DNA of 64,000 nucleotides, taken from contig NZ_CAJQNT010000027.1 in NCBI RefSeq assembly GCF_905479755.1, forward strand, positions 16,154 through 80,153, in the 5' to 3' direction. This document shows, piece after piece, positions 22,920 through 31,573 of the stretch. Under the pieces are notes generated by a model. It worked only from the letters and a program-made list of their open reading frames with translations, was not told where the DNA came from and did not search any database. Position 1 is the stretch's first letter. The number at the start of each line of letters is the position of its first letter. The stretch comes from an uncultured Schumannella sp. Its GTDB lineage: Bacteria; Actinomycetota; Actinomycetes; Actinomycetales; Microbacteriaceae. The position numbers and the translations under genes were made by a program.

Positions 22920-25796
22920 CCGCACCCGACGGATCTCGCCGGCCTCGACGAGCCACCATTCCTCCGGCTCGTCGGCGGCACCCGGGGCGGCCAGCGGCGG
23001 AGGGATCGCCCGCACGCGGGTGAGGTGACGCAGTTCCGTCAGCGAGACGCTCGCATCCACGAGAAAGCGCAACTCCCGCCGAGCGACGGCGAGCAGCGCC
23101 CAGGATGCGTTCCAGTCGTCGGCGTCGCCGATGAGCACCACTCCCCCGTCGCGCACCGTGAGGCCCGCGTCCGCGGCGGCCGACTGCTCGGAGAGCTCCC
23201 GCACCGCCCAGCCGCGCTCGCGCCACGCGGCGGCGCGCGCACGCACGCGCGCCGTGACCACCGCGATGCCGCCCTGGTCGGGGAGGTGGAGCGTCTCAGG
23301 GACGCGACGTCCGCGAGGGGCGAGGTCGCCGAGCACCCGATCGGCGTCGCCGTCCGGCCGGGCGACCTGCACCGAGACTCCGTGCCACCAGCCCGATCCC
23401 GGAGGTGCGGCGGCGGTGAAGAACTCGGAAGGAAGTCCGGCGAGAATGTGCTCCTCGCGACTGGGCTGGCGCAGGATGAGTCGCGCCGACACCGCACCCA
23501 CCACGCCGTGGGTCGCGCCGGTCACGCGCGATGCGGCGAGAACCACCCCCGTTCCGGTGCGCGCCGACTCGCGGACCAGGCGGCCGAGGCGCGCCACGAA
23601 CTCGGCGGCCTGGTCGACCGGGAAGGAGTCGAGCAGCACATCGAGATCGTCGATCACGATCAACCCGCCCGGTCGTGGCCGCTCGGTGCCGAGCGCCTCG
23701 AGGCGCGCCCACGCCTCCACGGGGTCGGGAGGAACCACGATGACGCCCCCCGGATGGAGCCGTTCCGCCTCCTCGGCGAGCGTCGCGAGCGCGCTGGTGC
23801 GGCCCGACCGCGGCGCCCCGGTCACCAGGAGCGCCCCGTGCTCGGCGGGAGCATACGCGGCGCGCTCGTGCCTCGCGAGTTCGACGCGATCGAGTAGCCC
23901 GAAGGCGAATACTCCCGCGCCGCTCGCCGCACCCGCCGCGCGGTCAAGGTCGTGCCTCGAGACCTCGGCGGGAAGAGGATCGCTCCACGGCTGCAGCTCC
24001 CCCGGGCGCGGGCTCGCGTCGCGACGGAGAGCCTCGACGTCGCGCCGGTCGGAGAGTGCGAGATGGATCTCGCGCTCTCCGCGCGCGTCTTTCAGGATGG
24101 CGCGGCCGTGTGCCGCCGCGGCGAGTCGCGCGGCGGAGTCCGTTCCGAGCACGGCCATCGACTCGGCGCGATCCGTCACCCGCAGCGCGATTTTCAACGT
24201 CACGTTGGCGAGGATGCCCTCGCGCACGACCCCGGTCGGCCGTTGGGTGCAGAGGATCAGGTGCACGCCGAGGGATCGCCCGCGCGCCGCGAGATCGCTG
24301 AACACCGCGTGCAGTTCGGGGTGATCCGTCACCACGGTCGCGTACTCGTCGACCGCGACGACGAGCCGCGGCAGTCGGCCCGGCGGCAGCTCGGCGATGC
24401 TTCGAGCACCGCACTCGGCGATCAGCCGCTCGCGCCGTTCCAACTCGGCGCGCAGGCCGCGCATCGCCCGACGCGCCCGGATCGCATCCAGATCGGTCAC
24501 GATGCCCGCCACGTGCGGAACTCCGTCGAGCTGGCCGAAGGTCGACCCGCCCTTGAAGTCGATCAGCACGAACGCCACCTCGCGGGCCGTGTGGCTCGCG
24601 CACAACGCGAGCACCCACGACACGAGCGCTTCGCTTTTACCCGCGCCGGTGGTCCCGGCGATCAGGGCGTGCGGACCGTCTCGGTCGAGATCGATCTCAA
24701 TCGGCCCCGAGTCGGCGACCGCGAACACCGCAGCTAGTCCGTGAGCCGCCGTCTCGTGTGTCGCGAGCGGCAGTTCGTCGAACGCCAGGGCCTCGGGCAG
24801 GCGCGCCGACTGGGGCATCAGGTCATGCCTCTCGGCGAGTGCCGTCAGCGCCCGCGCCCGAGCTCGGGCCTCGGGCTGTGTGAGCGCGTCGACGCGCAGT
24901 TGCCGCGACTCGGGCCCACCTCGCAGCAGCTCCGCGCCGCCGCCTCCGTCGATGCGCACGACACTCGCCACATCGCCCAGCAGAGCGACGCGACTCTCGG
25001 ATGCGGACTCCCCGACCCAGCGCACCACGATCGGCGCTCCCGGCGGGGCGCTGCCCGCGGGCTCGAAGACGAACGCCGTCTCGTCGGCAACCCGCCACGC
25101 GTGCGGCAATTCGCCGGTCCAGCGCTCATCGGCCGGCGCGAGGACAGCCCAGTGCCGGGGCGAGAGCCGCGCGGCGATCTGGGTGGCCACCTCGCGAGCG
25201 TGGGCGCGCGCGAGCGCCTCCGGCCCGGCGATGCCGACTCCGCCGCGCGCGTCGAGCACCACGCTCGCGTCGACGATGCGCCGCGCGCGCTCACGGTCGG
25301 CCGCCAACTCGACGCCGAGCGCGTCCTCGGCCGCTGCGGTCGGCACCTCGCCCGCGATGTCGGCAGCTCGCACCTCCGCCAACCCGATGACGATGGGGAG
25401 CTCGGCCGGCTCGCCGTGCCAGTCGGTCACGACGGAGAGCGCGTCGTGCGCCCCCTCGACGCTCGGGCGCGCCCGGGCGAGCCGTGCCCGCGTCGCCGCG
25501 TGCAGCGCATCGACCTCGGCGCGCCACGCCGCGAGTTCGCGCTGGAACGCGGCGGCGTCGCGCCGCGTCGCGCGACGGCGCTGCCGCCACCCGTCGGCCA
25601 CGTTGGCGAGCGCCGCGAGCGGTCCGAGCGCGGCGAAGACGAGCACCAGCGCCGACCCGGTCACCAGCCACATCGTCAGCGACAGCACCACCGGGATGAC
25701 CGCCATCGCGACGGGGAACGGCGCCCGCGGCGGCGCGCTCGGTAGCGTCGGAAGCGGGCGGCGCGTCGGAGTCTCGGGGTTCGGTTCGACGGGCAT
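22905..25796 (-). CDS. EccC/EssC-like FtsK/SpoIIIE ATPase with two transmembrane helices
   Basis: A 963-residue membrane ATPase. Two helices (about 28-65, VAMAVIPVVLSLTMWLV and ALVLVFAALGPLAALA) precede an arginine-rich juxtamembrane stretch and a linker domain. The first FtsK/SpoIIIE domain has Walker A GTTGAGKS (about 381-388) and Walker B LVVAVDEYA. A second domain has GAPRSGRT (about 660) where the Walker A lysine is arginine, with Walker B LIVIDDLDV, so it is probably a poor or non-hydrolysing site. This layout resembles type VII secretion EccC/EssC rather than DNA-pumping FtsK, which has four helices and a gamma domain. A GTG at 25811 is an alternative start. Last gene of the cluster. 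No WXG100 substrate gene is in the window. Confidence 0.85.
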   Translation of the reverse strand: MPVEPNPETPTRRPLPTLPSAPPRAPFPVAMAVIPVVLSLTMWLVTGSALVLVFAALGPLAALANVADGWRQRRRATRRDAAAFQRELAAWRAEVDALHAATRARLARARPSVEGAHDALSVVTDWHGEPAELPIVIGLAEVRAADIAGEVPTAAAEDALGVELAADRERARRIVDASVVLDARGGVGIAGPEALARAHAREVATQIAARLSPRHWAVLAPADERWTGELPHAWRVADETAFVFEPAGSAPPGAPIVVRWVGESASESRVALLGDVASVVRIDGGGGAELLRGGPESRQLRVDALTQPEARARARALTALAERHDLMPQSARLPEALAFDELPLATHETAAHGLAAVFAVADSGPIEIDLDRDGPHALIAGTTGAGKSEALVSWVLALCASHTAREVAFVLIDFKGGSTFGQLDGVPHVAGIVTDLDAIRARRAMRGLRAELERRERLIAECGARSIAELPPGRLPRLVVAVDEYATVVTDHPELHAVFSDLAARGRSLGVHLILCTQRPTGVVREGILANVTLKIALRVTDRAESMAVLGTDSAARLAAAAHGRAILKDARGEREIHLALSDRRDVEALRRDASPRPGELQPWSDPLPAEVSRHDLDRAAGAASGAGVFAFGLLDRVELARHERAAYAPAEHGALLVTGAPRSGRTSALATLAEEAERLHPGGVIVVPPDPVEAWARLEALGTERPRPGGLIVIDDLDVLLDSFPVDQAAEFVARLGRLVRESARTGTGVVLAASRVTGATHGVVGAVSARLILRQPSREEHILAGLPSEFFTAAAPPGSGWWHGVSVQVARPDGDADRVLGDLAPRGRRVPETLHLPDQGGIAVVTARVRARAAAWRERGWAVRELSEQSAAADAGLTVRDGGVVLIGDADDWNASWALLAVARRELRFLVDASVSLTELRHLTRVRAIPPPLAAPGAADEPEEWWLVEAGEIRRVRLGEN

Positions 25797-25855
25797 GCGG
25801 CCATTCGACACCCGCGACCGTCAACGTCCGCGGCGGTTGGCACGAGCGGTGGACA

Positions 25856-25875
25856 CCGCGCGGCGTGGCGCGCGG
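25856..25875 (-). terminator. GC hairpin between the zinc-ribbon FHA gene and the FtsK-like gene
   Basis: CCGCGCG-GCGTGG-CGCGCGG forms a perfect 7-bp stem. It sits in the only gap of more than 60 bp inside the nine-gene cluster. It may attenuate or separate expression of the ATPase gene from the upstream genes. Confidence 0.35.
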
Positions 25876-25894
25876 CGGAGGACGCGACCCGCGC

Positions 25895-26896
25895 TCAGCT
25901 CACGACGAAGAACTGATCGCCGATGTCGACGCGGCAGCCGCGCTCGATCCGGTAGCGGCGGCCCGGCTCGCAACGCCACGGATCCGCGTCCTGCGGCCGC
26001 ACCACGGATCCGTTGGTCGCGTACCGATCGCTCACCCAGAGCACCCCCGCCTCCTGCCCGAATTCGAGGTGCGTCTTCGACACGGTCTTCGCGGGGTCGG
26101 CGACAGAGATCAACTGATCGACGAACTCGCCGGGTTGCACGACCGGGTTGCGGCCGATCAGCCCTGACCCCGAGACGGTCGCCGATTCGCCGGTGCTGAA
26201 GTGCAGCACGAAACGCTCGCCCGCGCCGCCGGCCGAATCCTCGCGACGCGGCACCAGATCCAGCTGCGCCCGCACGGCGGGACGGTCGACGGACTCGGAC
26301 TCGGACTCGGAGCCAGCCGCCGCCGGCACCACGTCCGGCACGGCGTCCGGCACCACGTCCGGCACGGCGTCCGGCACAGCGACCGGTTCGGCGTCCGCTT
26401 CGGCGTCCGCCTCAGCATCCGGCATGACCTCCGGCTCCGGTTCCGGCTCCGGTTCCGGTTCCGGTTCCGGTTCCGGTTCTTCCTGAACCTCCGGCTCCGG
26501 CTCCGCGTCACGCGCCGCCGCGGTGGCGGGCGGCTCGACGAGCTCGTCCACCTCGGCCGAGGGACCGGTGGTCGGCGGCATCAAATCCCCCTCGACGGCG
26601 ACCGTGTCGCGCGCCGACGACAGCTCCGCCGAGCCGACGACGAATCCGCACTCCCGGCAGAACACATCCGTCGTCAGGGCGACTGCGCTGCACTGCGGGC
26701 AACGCGGAAGCGACGTGGAACGCGCGACGGAGAGGTCGAGTCCGTGCTCCTCACTCGGGAGTGGCATGATCTCCTCGGTCGAGCCGACCGGCTCGGACGG
26801 GCCGCGCAGGCTGCGTTCGCCGTTCACGGAACGTCCGCACTCCCCGCAGAACAGCGCTCCGACCCGAAGCGATGAGCCGCAATATCGGCAGTTCAC
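25895..26896 (-). CDS. FHA-domain protein with two N-terminal zinc ribbons and acidic repeat linker
   Basis: Soluble 333-residue adaptor. Cysteine pairs C3/C6 with C17/C20 and C66/C69 with C80/C83 form two zinc ribbons. A long disordered linker follows, with Glu-Pro repeats, Ala-Asp repeats and a VPDAVPDV repeat. The C-terminal FHA domain (about 235-330) has the phosphothreonine-binding landmarks GLIGRNP, SKTHLEF and TNGS. The GTG at 26896 follows AAAGGAGA and overlaps the previous stop (GTGA). FHA domains bind phosphothreonine, and a Ser/Thr kinase is encoded upstream in the same cluster. EssC proteins carry N-terminal FHA domains; here that part may be a separate protein. Confidence 0.9.
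   Translation of the reverse strand: MNCRYCGSSLRVGALFCGECGRSVNGERSLRGPSEPVGSTEEIMPLPSEEHGLDLSVARSTSLPRCPQCSAVALTTDVFCRECGFVVGSAELSSARDTVAVEGDLMPPTTGPSAEVDELVEPPATAAARDAEPEPEVQEEPEPEPEPEPEPEPEPEVMPDAEADAEADAEPVAVPDAVPDVVPDAVPDVVPAAAGSESESESVDRPAVRAQLDLVPRREDSAGGAGERFVLHFSTGESATVSGSGLIGRNPVVQPGEFVDQLISVADPAKTVSKTHLEFGQEAGVLWVSDRYATNGSVVRPQDADPWRCEPGRRYRIERGCRVDIGDQFFVVS
26324..26480 (-). repeat. In-frame coding repeats in the FHA linker
   Basis: A 24-bp unit encoding VPDAVPDV recurs at about 26324-26380. A 6-12-bp unit encoding Glu-Pro recurs at about 26430-26480. Both keep the reading frame. They are prone to slippage, so linker length probably varies among strains. Confidence 0.75.
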
Positions 26897-29208
26897 GAGT
26901 CCGTCTCCTTTCCGGGGCGCCACTCGCGCCAGCGCGCAGCGCCCAACGAGCGCACTGACACCTTGGCGCGGATGCGCCCCCAGCGCGTCGTCGACTGATC
27001 GAGGCTCGCACGCAACTCGTCGACGGCGCTCCAGACGTGATCGGCGTCCTCGGCGTCGGCGCTCTCCGGGGCGAAGATCGATCGGTCGACGACGGCAGCG
27101 AGTACGCGCGACGGCAACGAACCGACCTGGTTCGCGAACTCGGTGCGGGTCGCGGCGGCGGGCGGAGAGATGCCATGGTCGAGCGCGGTATCGGCGAACT
27201 CATCCCAGCCGCCCTGGATCCGGTCAAGAGGCTCCGCGGCCTTTCGCCGCAGGCGTCGACGGCGCAGCTTCGCGGCAATCACCAGCATGAATGGCGCGAG
27301 CAGGATCGCCGCCACCACGAGGAGAACGCCGAGACCCTGCAGGACGGCAAGCAGCGCCGCCAGCACGGGGTCGATCGACTCGGGGTCTTCCCGGGTGCTC
27401 TCGGGAGGAGTCTGCTCCTCGTGGTCGTTCACCGCGTCCGTGGGCGGGGGAACCAGCGACTGCGGCCGCGCGATCTCCTCCACCTGGTCGAGATCCTCCT
27501 CCGGGATCGGCCGCTCCGCCGGCACCGGATCGACGGCGACCCAGCCGAACTCGGCCGTCTCGATCTCGATCCAGGCCGACACGTCGGAGCCGCGAACCGA
27601 GATCGTCTCGGTGGCGCCGTCGGATTCGGGGGCGAAGCCGAACACCACGCGCGCCGGGAACCCGAGCTGGCGCGCCATGAGCGCGGCCGTGACCGCGTAC
27701 TGCTCGGCATCGCCGATCATCTGGGGCGCCGTCAGCAGTTCGCTGATCCGGTCGGCCCCGTGGCCCGAGCGGCTCGGCGGCTCGTCGACGCTGAGACCGT
27801 GGCTGATGTAGCCCACCTCGGCGAGCTGGTCGAGGGTGCGGGTCAACTGCTCGCCGGGCTGGGTGACGCCGCGCACCCAGGAGTCCAGCAGTGCGGAGAG
27901 CCCATCGGGAACGGTGTCGATGCGCGGAAGGTCGCTCGAACCCGGGGTGAGCGTCACCAACGCGCTGAGGCCGAGCGTGGTCGTCGCAACCGAGGTGATG
28001 CGATAGCTGTCGCCGGAGGTGATCCCGCCGATCACGGCGGCGGTGTCGGTGTCGAGGTTGATGACGAGTTCGTCGCTCAACGCTGCCGCGTCGTCGCCCG
28101 CGAACTCCACGGTCTCGAGCCGGCCGAGGCTCGGAAGCCAGACCCCCTCGTAGTCGACGATCTCGACCTCGAGCTGCCTGCTCGGGAGTCCGAGCGCGCT
28201 TCGATCGATCGTTGCGGGGACGCGCACGAAGTCGGCCGAGCTGCCGCCGTCTGCCGCGCTGCCCACCGAGTACACAACACCGTCGTACTGGTCGAGCGTG
28301 GCGATGCGGATGCGTTCCCCGGCATCCAGGCCGGTCACCTGGAACTGCACCGAGTCGACCGTGTCCTCCTGGAGGTAGCGACGGAACGACGCCAGCGGGC
28401 TGGCGTACTCCCGCGGGTCGAAGGGTCGCTCGACGGTCTGCCGCAGCACCTCGCGTTCGGTCGCCGGGGGCAGGGCCTCGGTCGCCACGACGGCGACACC
28501 CGCCGCAATGGCGAGAACGGCCCCGGCCGCGACGAAGGCGCGGGCCCCTCCCGACTTCACGGCGGATCGCGCCCGGCGCGACTGCATCGGGCCGCTCAGG
28601 GCGCGCAGGGCCGCGCGACGCCGACGAATTCGCCGCCAGACATGCCAGGCCAGTCCCACTGCCAGGAGCGACAACGCGATCGGCACCGGCCACACCGGAT
28701 TGGCCGGTCCGAAGGCGATGCCCGCGATCGCGGTGGCGATCGGGCCGAGCATGCCCCACTCACCGCCGCGCTCGCGCGCGCCGATCCACACCCCGGTGAA
28801 CATCGACAGCATGACCAGGAGGTAGATCGGCACGAGCAGCGCCTGGTAGTCCCCCACCGGGAGCGTGATCGTGAGCAGCTGCTTCCAGCCGAGCGCGACA
28901 CCGCTGACCAGATCGACGATGCCTTCGACGCTCGGCAGCACGCCGTCGATCGCCCGCGACGGCACCGCGAGCGGGACACCGGCGAACACGAACACCACGA
29001 AGGCGACGAGCGCGAAGACCCAGCCGGGCCAGCGCAGAGTCACGGCCGTGGCCGAGAGGATCGCGGCGATCAGGATGCCCTGCACGACCACCGCGATGAA
29101 CTGCGGGTGCTCGTAGATCGGCCACCACACCGCGGCGGCGATCGCGGTGGCGAGGCTCGCGAAGACCACCGTCAGCAACAGCGTGGGCGCCGAGGTGCGC
29201 GGCGTCAT
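26893..29208 (-). CDS. Transglutaminase-like membrane protein lacking catalytic Cys and His (pseudo-enzyme)
   Basis: A 771-residue protein. Five to six N-terminal helices (about 1-200) and an extracytoplasmic region are followed by a transglutaminase-core domain, a C-terminal helix (about 625-650) and a cytoplasmic tail. The core is recognisable from GDAEQYAVTAALMARQLG and PARVVFGF, then WIEIE and GWVAVDPVP. In active members the first motif is GxCEQ; here the cysteine is alanine 501 (codon 27706-27708). The usual HAW histidine is serine 544 (27577-27579). Only the Asp (560) remains. It is therefore predicted to be catalytically dead and to act as a structural or binding module. ATG 29208 overlaps the DUF58 stop. 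Confidence 0.87.
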   Translation of the reverse strand: MTPRTSAPTLLLTVVFASLATAIAAAVWWPIYEHPQFIAVVVQGILIAAILSATAVTLRWPGWVFALVAFVVFVFAGVPLAVPSRAIDGVLPSVEGIVDLVSGVALGWKQLLTITLPVGDYQALLVPIYLLVMLSMFTGVWIGARERGGEWGMLGPIATAIAGIAFGPANPVWPVPIALSLLAVGLAWHVWRRIRRRRAALRALSGPMQSRRARSAVKSGGARAFVAAGAVLAIAAGVAVVATEALPPATEREVLRQTVERPFDPREYASPLASFRRYLQEDTVDSVQFQVTGLDAGERIRIATLDQYDGVVYSVGSAADGGSSADFVRVPATIDRSALGLPSRQLEVEIVDYEGVWLPSLGRLETVEFAGDDAAALSDELVINLDTDTAAVIGGITSGDSYRITSVATTTLGLSALVTLTPGSSDLPRIDTVPDGLSALLDSWVRGVTQPGEQLTRTLDQLAEVGYISHGLSVDEPPSRSGHGADRISELLTAPQMIGDAEQYAVTAALMARQLGFPARVVFGFAPESDGATETISVRGSDVSAWIEIETAEFGWVAVDPVPAERPIPEEDLDQVEEIARPQSLVPPPTDAVNDHEEQTPPESTREDPESIDPVLAALLAVLQGLGVLLVVAAILLAPFMLVIAAKLRRRRLRRKAAEPLDRIQGGWDEFADTALDHGISPPAAATRTEFANQVGSLPSRVLAAVVDRSIFAPESADAEDADHVWSAVDELRASLDQSTTRWGRIRAKVSVRSLGAARWREWRPGKETDS

Positions 29209-30572
29209 CGTGTGGCCGCCGTTCGGGCGAGGGCGTGCTTCAGGTCGTCGAGAAGCCCGACCGAGAGGATGTCGATGCCCGCGACGCGACGCAGCCCCGG
29301 GAGCGCCTCGGGATCGCAGACGACCGCGATGACCGCGACGTCGGCGGGAAACGCCGCGGCGGCGGAACGCAACTGCGCGGGGGTCGTCATCGATCCGCTG
29401 ATCAGGAACGCGAGCGACACTTGACCGACCTGATCGGCGACCGCATGCGCGACGTCGCGCAACCCGATGGCGCCCTCGGCGAGGTCGACGACGGCGAGAT
29501 CGTCGAGGAGGCGTTCGGCACGATGGGTGGCGAGCGCCCGCACGCCGTAGCTGGGTCGTTTTGCGAACGCCGGGGTGATCGTCGAGACCACGACGGAGAG
29601 GCTGCGACCGTCGCGGATGGCGCGCACCCCGAGGCTCCCGGCGACGCTGACCGCGAGCTCGAACTCGTCGTCGTTCGCGAAGTCGCTCGGGGCGAGACTG
29701 AGGGCGACCGCGAGGTGGCTGCGCCGCGTCTGCTCGAACTGGCGCACCATGTAGGTGCCGGTCTTCGCCGTCGACTTCCAATGGATGTAGCGGCGTTCAT
29801 CGCCCGGCTGGTATTCGCGTAGCGCATGGAAGGCGAGGTCGTTCGACGAGAGGTCGCGTGTCGTCACGCCCTCCAGATCGTGAATGAGTCCCGTGCTCGT
29901 GCTCGGCGCGGCGATCGTCACCGGATGCACGATGAGGGTCTCCTCGTCGCTCCAGACGAGCTCGCGTCGCACCATCCCGACCGGGTCCGCGCGCACCGTC
30001 CGGACCGGGCCGAGCGGGATCACGCCGCGCCGGCTCGTCGGGAGGGGAACCTCGTGCGAGTACTCGGCGTCGCCGCGAAGTCCCGGGATCGCCAACTCGA
30101 CGAGTCCCTGCGCGACGGGCACCTCGACCGAGGTCGGCAGGCTGCGCTGCCCGCGCGGGTTGCGCGCGACGACCTGGAGCGCCGCGGGCTGGCCGGCGAC
30201 GACGCGGTGATGCGGCAGGGTGAGCTCGATCTGAATGCGCGGTCGACCGATCAGGTAGATGACCGCCACCACCGCGAGCGCGATCGTGGCCCAGCCGACG
30301 GCGACGAATTCGACCCAGCCGAGGGTGTAGCCGAGCACGAGGACAACGGGCGCGGCGAGCAGCAGCCCCCAGCCCAGCGGCGTGACGACGGCGGCTGCGT
30401 GGCCGAACCAGCGCCCCGCCGCCCCCCGCACGGTGCCGAACACCCGCACCACGAACACCACGGAGTCGGCAAGGACACCCGTGCGGGTTCCGACGATCCG
30501 CGCTCGGGTGTTGTGCAGGGTGTTCGTGTCGCTCGTGTGCGGCGACCCCCGGGACTCTTGGGGAATAGTCAC
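29205..30572 (-). CDS. DUF58 membrane-associated protein
   Basis: A 455-residue protein with two membrane segments (about 60-110) and a DUF58 domain, identified by LREYQPGDERRYIHWKSTAKTG (about 270). The following region resembles a von Willebrand factor A fold (SHLAVALSLA). DUF58 proteins are usually encoded beside MoxR ATPases and are thought to be their partners. GTG 30572 overlaps the moxR stop (GTGA), and the stop overlaps the start of the transglutaminase-like gene (ATGA). Molecular function is not established. Confidence 0.9.
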   Translation of the reverse strand: MTIPQESRGSPHTSDTNTLHNTRARIVGTRTGVLADSVVFVVRVFGTVRGAAGRWFGHAAAVVTPLGWGLLLAAPVVLVLGYTLGWVEFVAVGWATIALAVVAVIYLIGRPRIQIELTLPHHRVVAGQPAALQVVARNPRGQRSLPTSVEVPVAQGLVELAIPGLRGDAEYSHEVPLPTSRRGVIPLGPVRTVRADPVGMVRRELVWSDEETLIVHPVTIAAPSTSTGLIHDLEGVTTRDLSSNDLAFHALREYQPGDERRYIHWKSTAKTGTYMVRQFEQTRRSHLAVALSLAPSDFANDDEFELAVSVAGSLGVRAIRDGRSLSVVVSTITPAFAKRPSYGVRALATHRAERLLDDLAVVDLAEGAIGLRDVAHAVADQVGQVSLAFLISGSMTTPAQLRSAAAAFPADVAVIAVVCDPEALPGLRRVAGIDILSVGLLDDLKHALARTAATR

Positions 30573-31540
30573 ACGGCAAGCCGATCGCTCGGCGGGGCGA
30601 TCTCGAGCAGCAGCTGCGAGATGACGCTCGTCGCCGTGACCCCGTCGAACTCGGACTCGGGGTCGAGCACGAGACGGTGCGCCAGCACCGGCTCGGCGAG
30701 CGACTTGACGTCGTCCGGGATCACGTAGTGCCGCCCGCTCGCCGCGGCGAGCGTCTTGGCGGCGCGCACGAGCGAGAGCGCCCCGCGCACGCTGACGCCC
30801 AGGCGGACCTCGCGCGCGGCGCGCGTCGCTTCAACGAGCCGCGACACATAGTCGTTGACGCTCGGGTCAACGTGGACTTCGCGCGCGTAGCCGATGAGCT
30901 CGCGCACCGCCTCCTCGGTCAGCACGGGCGACAGCACGGTGTCGTGGGCGCTGACACCGGCGCCGTCCAGAATCCGCAGCGTCGCCGCGCGGTCGGGGTA
31001 GCCGATCGAGGCCTTCAACATGAACCGGTCGAGCTGAGCCTCGGGCAGACGGTACGTCCCGGCCTGTTCGATCGGGTTTTGCGTGGCGACCACCATGAAC
31101 GGCGACGGAACCGGATGCGGGACGCCGTCCACCGTGACGCGGTGCTCCTCCATGACCTCGAGAAGCGCCGCCTGGGTCTTCGGGCTCGCGCGGTTGATCT
31201 CATCGGCGAGGACGATGTTCGAGAACACCGGCCCGCCGTGGAACGAGAACTCGCCGCGGCGCTGATCGAACACGCTCACCCCGGTGATGTCGCCGGGCAG
31301 CAGGTCCGGTGTGAACTGGATTCGGGAGACCGAACCCTGCACGCTCTGGGCGATCGCGCGCGCGAACGAGGTCTTCCCGGTTCCCGGGTAGTCCTCCAGC
31401 AGCAGGTGCCCCTCGCTGAGCAGCGCGACGAAGCCGAGCCGAATCACGAAGGTCTTGCCGACGAGAACGTTCTCGACATTGGCGACGAGCCGCCCGAAGG
31501 CGTCTTGGAACATGGTCGCCTGTTCCGGGGTGATACTCAT
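30569..31540 (-). CDS. MoxR-family AAA+ ATPase
   Basis: Cytoplasmic AAA+ ATPase of 323 residues. It has Walker A EDYPGTGKTSFA, Walker B VLADEINRASPKTQ, sensor 1 VVATQNPIEQAGTY and the C-terminal lid domain. MoxR proteins act as chaperone-like remodelers that mature partner proteins, often DUF58 or vWA proteins. The gene follows the Ig-like protein gene after 33 bp with a GAGAGGA ribosome-binding site, and is coupled to DUF58 downstream. Confidence 0.94.
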   Translation of the reverse strand: MSITPEQATMFQDAFGRLVANVENVLVGKTFVIRLGFVALLSEGHLLLEDYPGTGKTSFARAIAQSVQGSVSRIQFTPDLLPGDITGVSVFDQRRGEFSFHGGPVFSNIVLADEINRASPKTQAALLEVMEEHRVTVDGVPHPVPSPFMVVATQNPIEQAGTYRLPEAQLDRFMLKASIGYPDRAATLRILDGAGVSAHDTVLSPVLTEEAVRELIGYAREVHVDPSVNDYVSRLVEATRAAREVRLGVSVRGALSLVRAAKTLAAASGRHYVIPDDVKSLAEPVLAHRLVLDPESEFDGVTATSVISQLLLEIAPPSDRLAV

Positions 31541-31573
31541 GGTTCGGGTCCTCTCGGGTGGAGTTGCTCGACG

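Noticed and set aside
22905..26896. WXG100 secretion substrates near the FtsK-like ATPase
   Set aside because: No roughly 100-codon frame with a central WxG motif was found in the gaps (largest 98 bp) or flanking genes.
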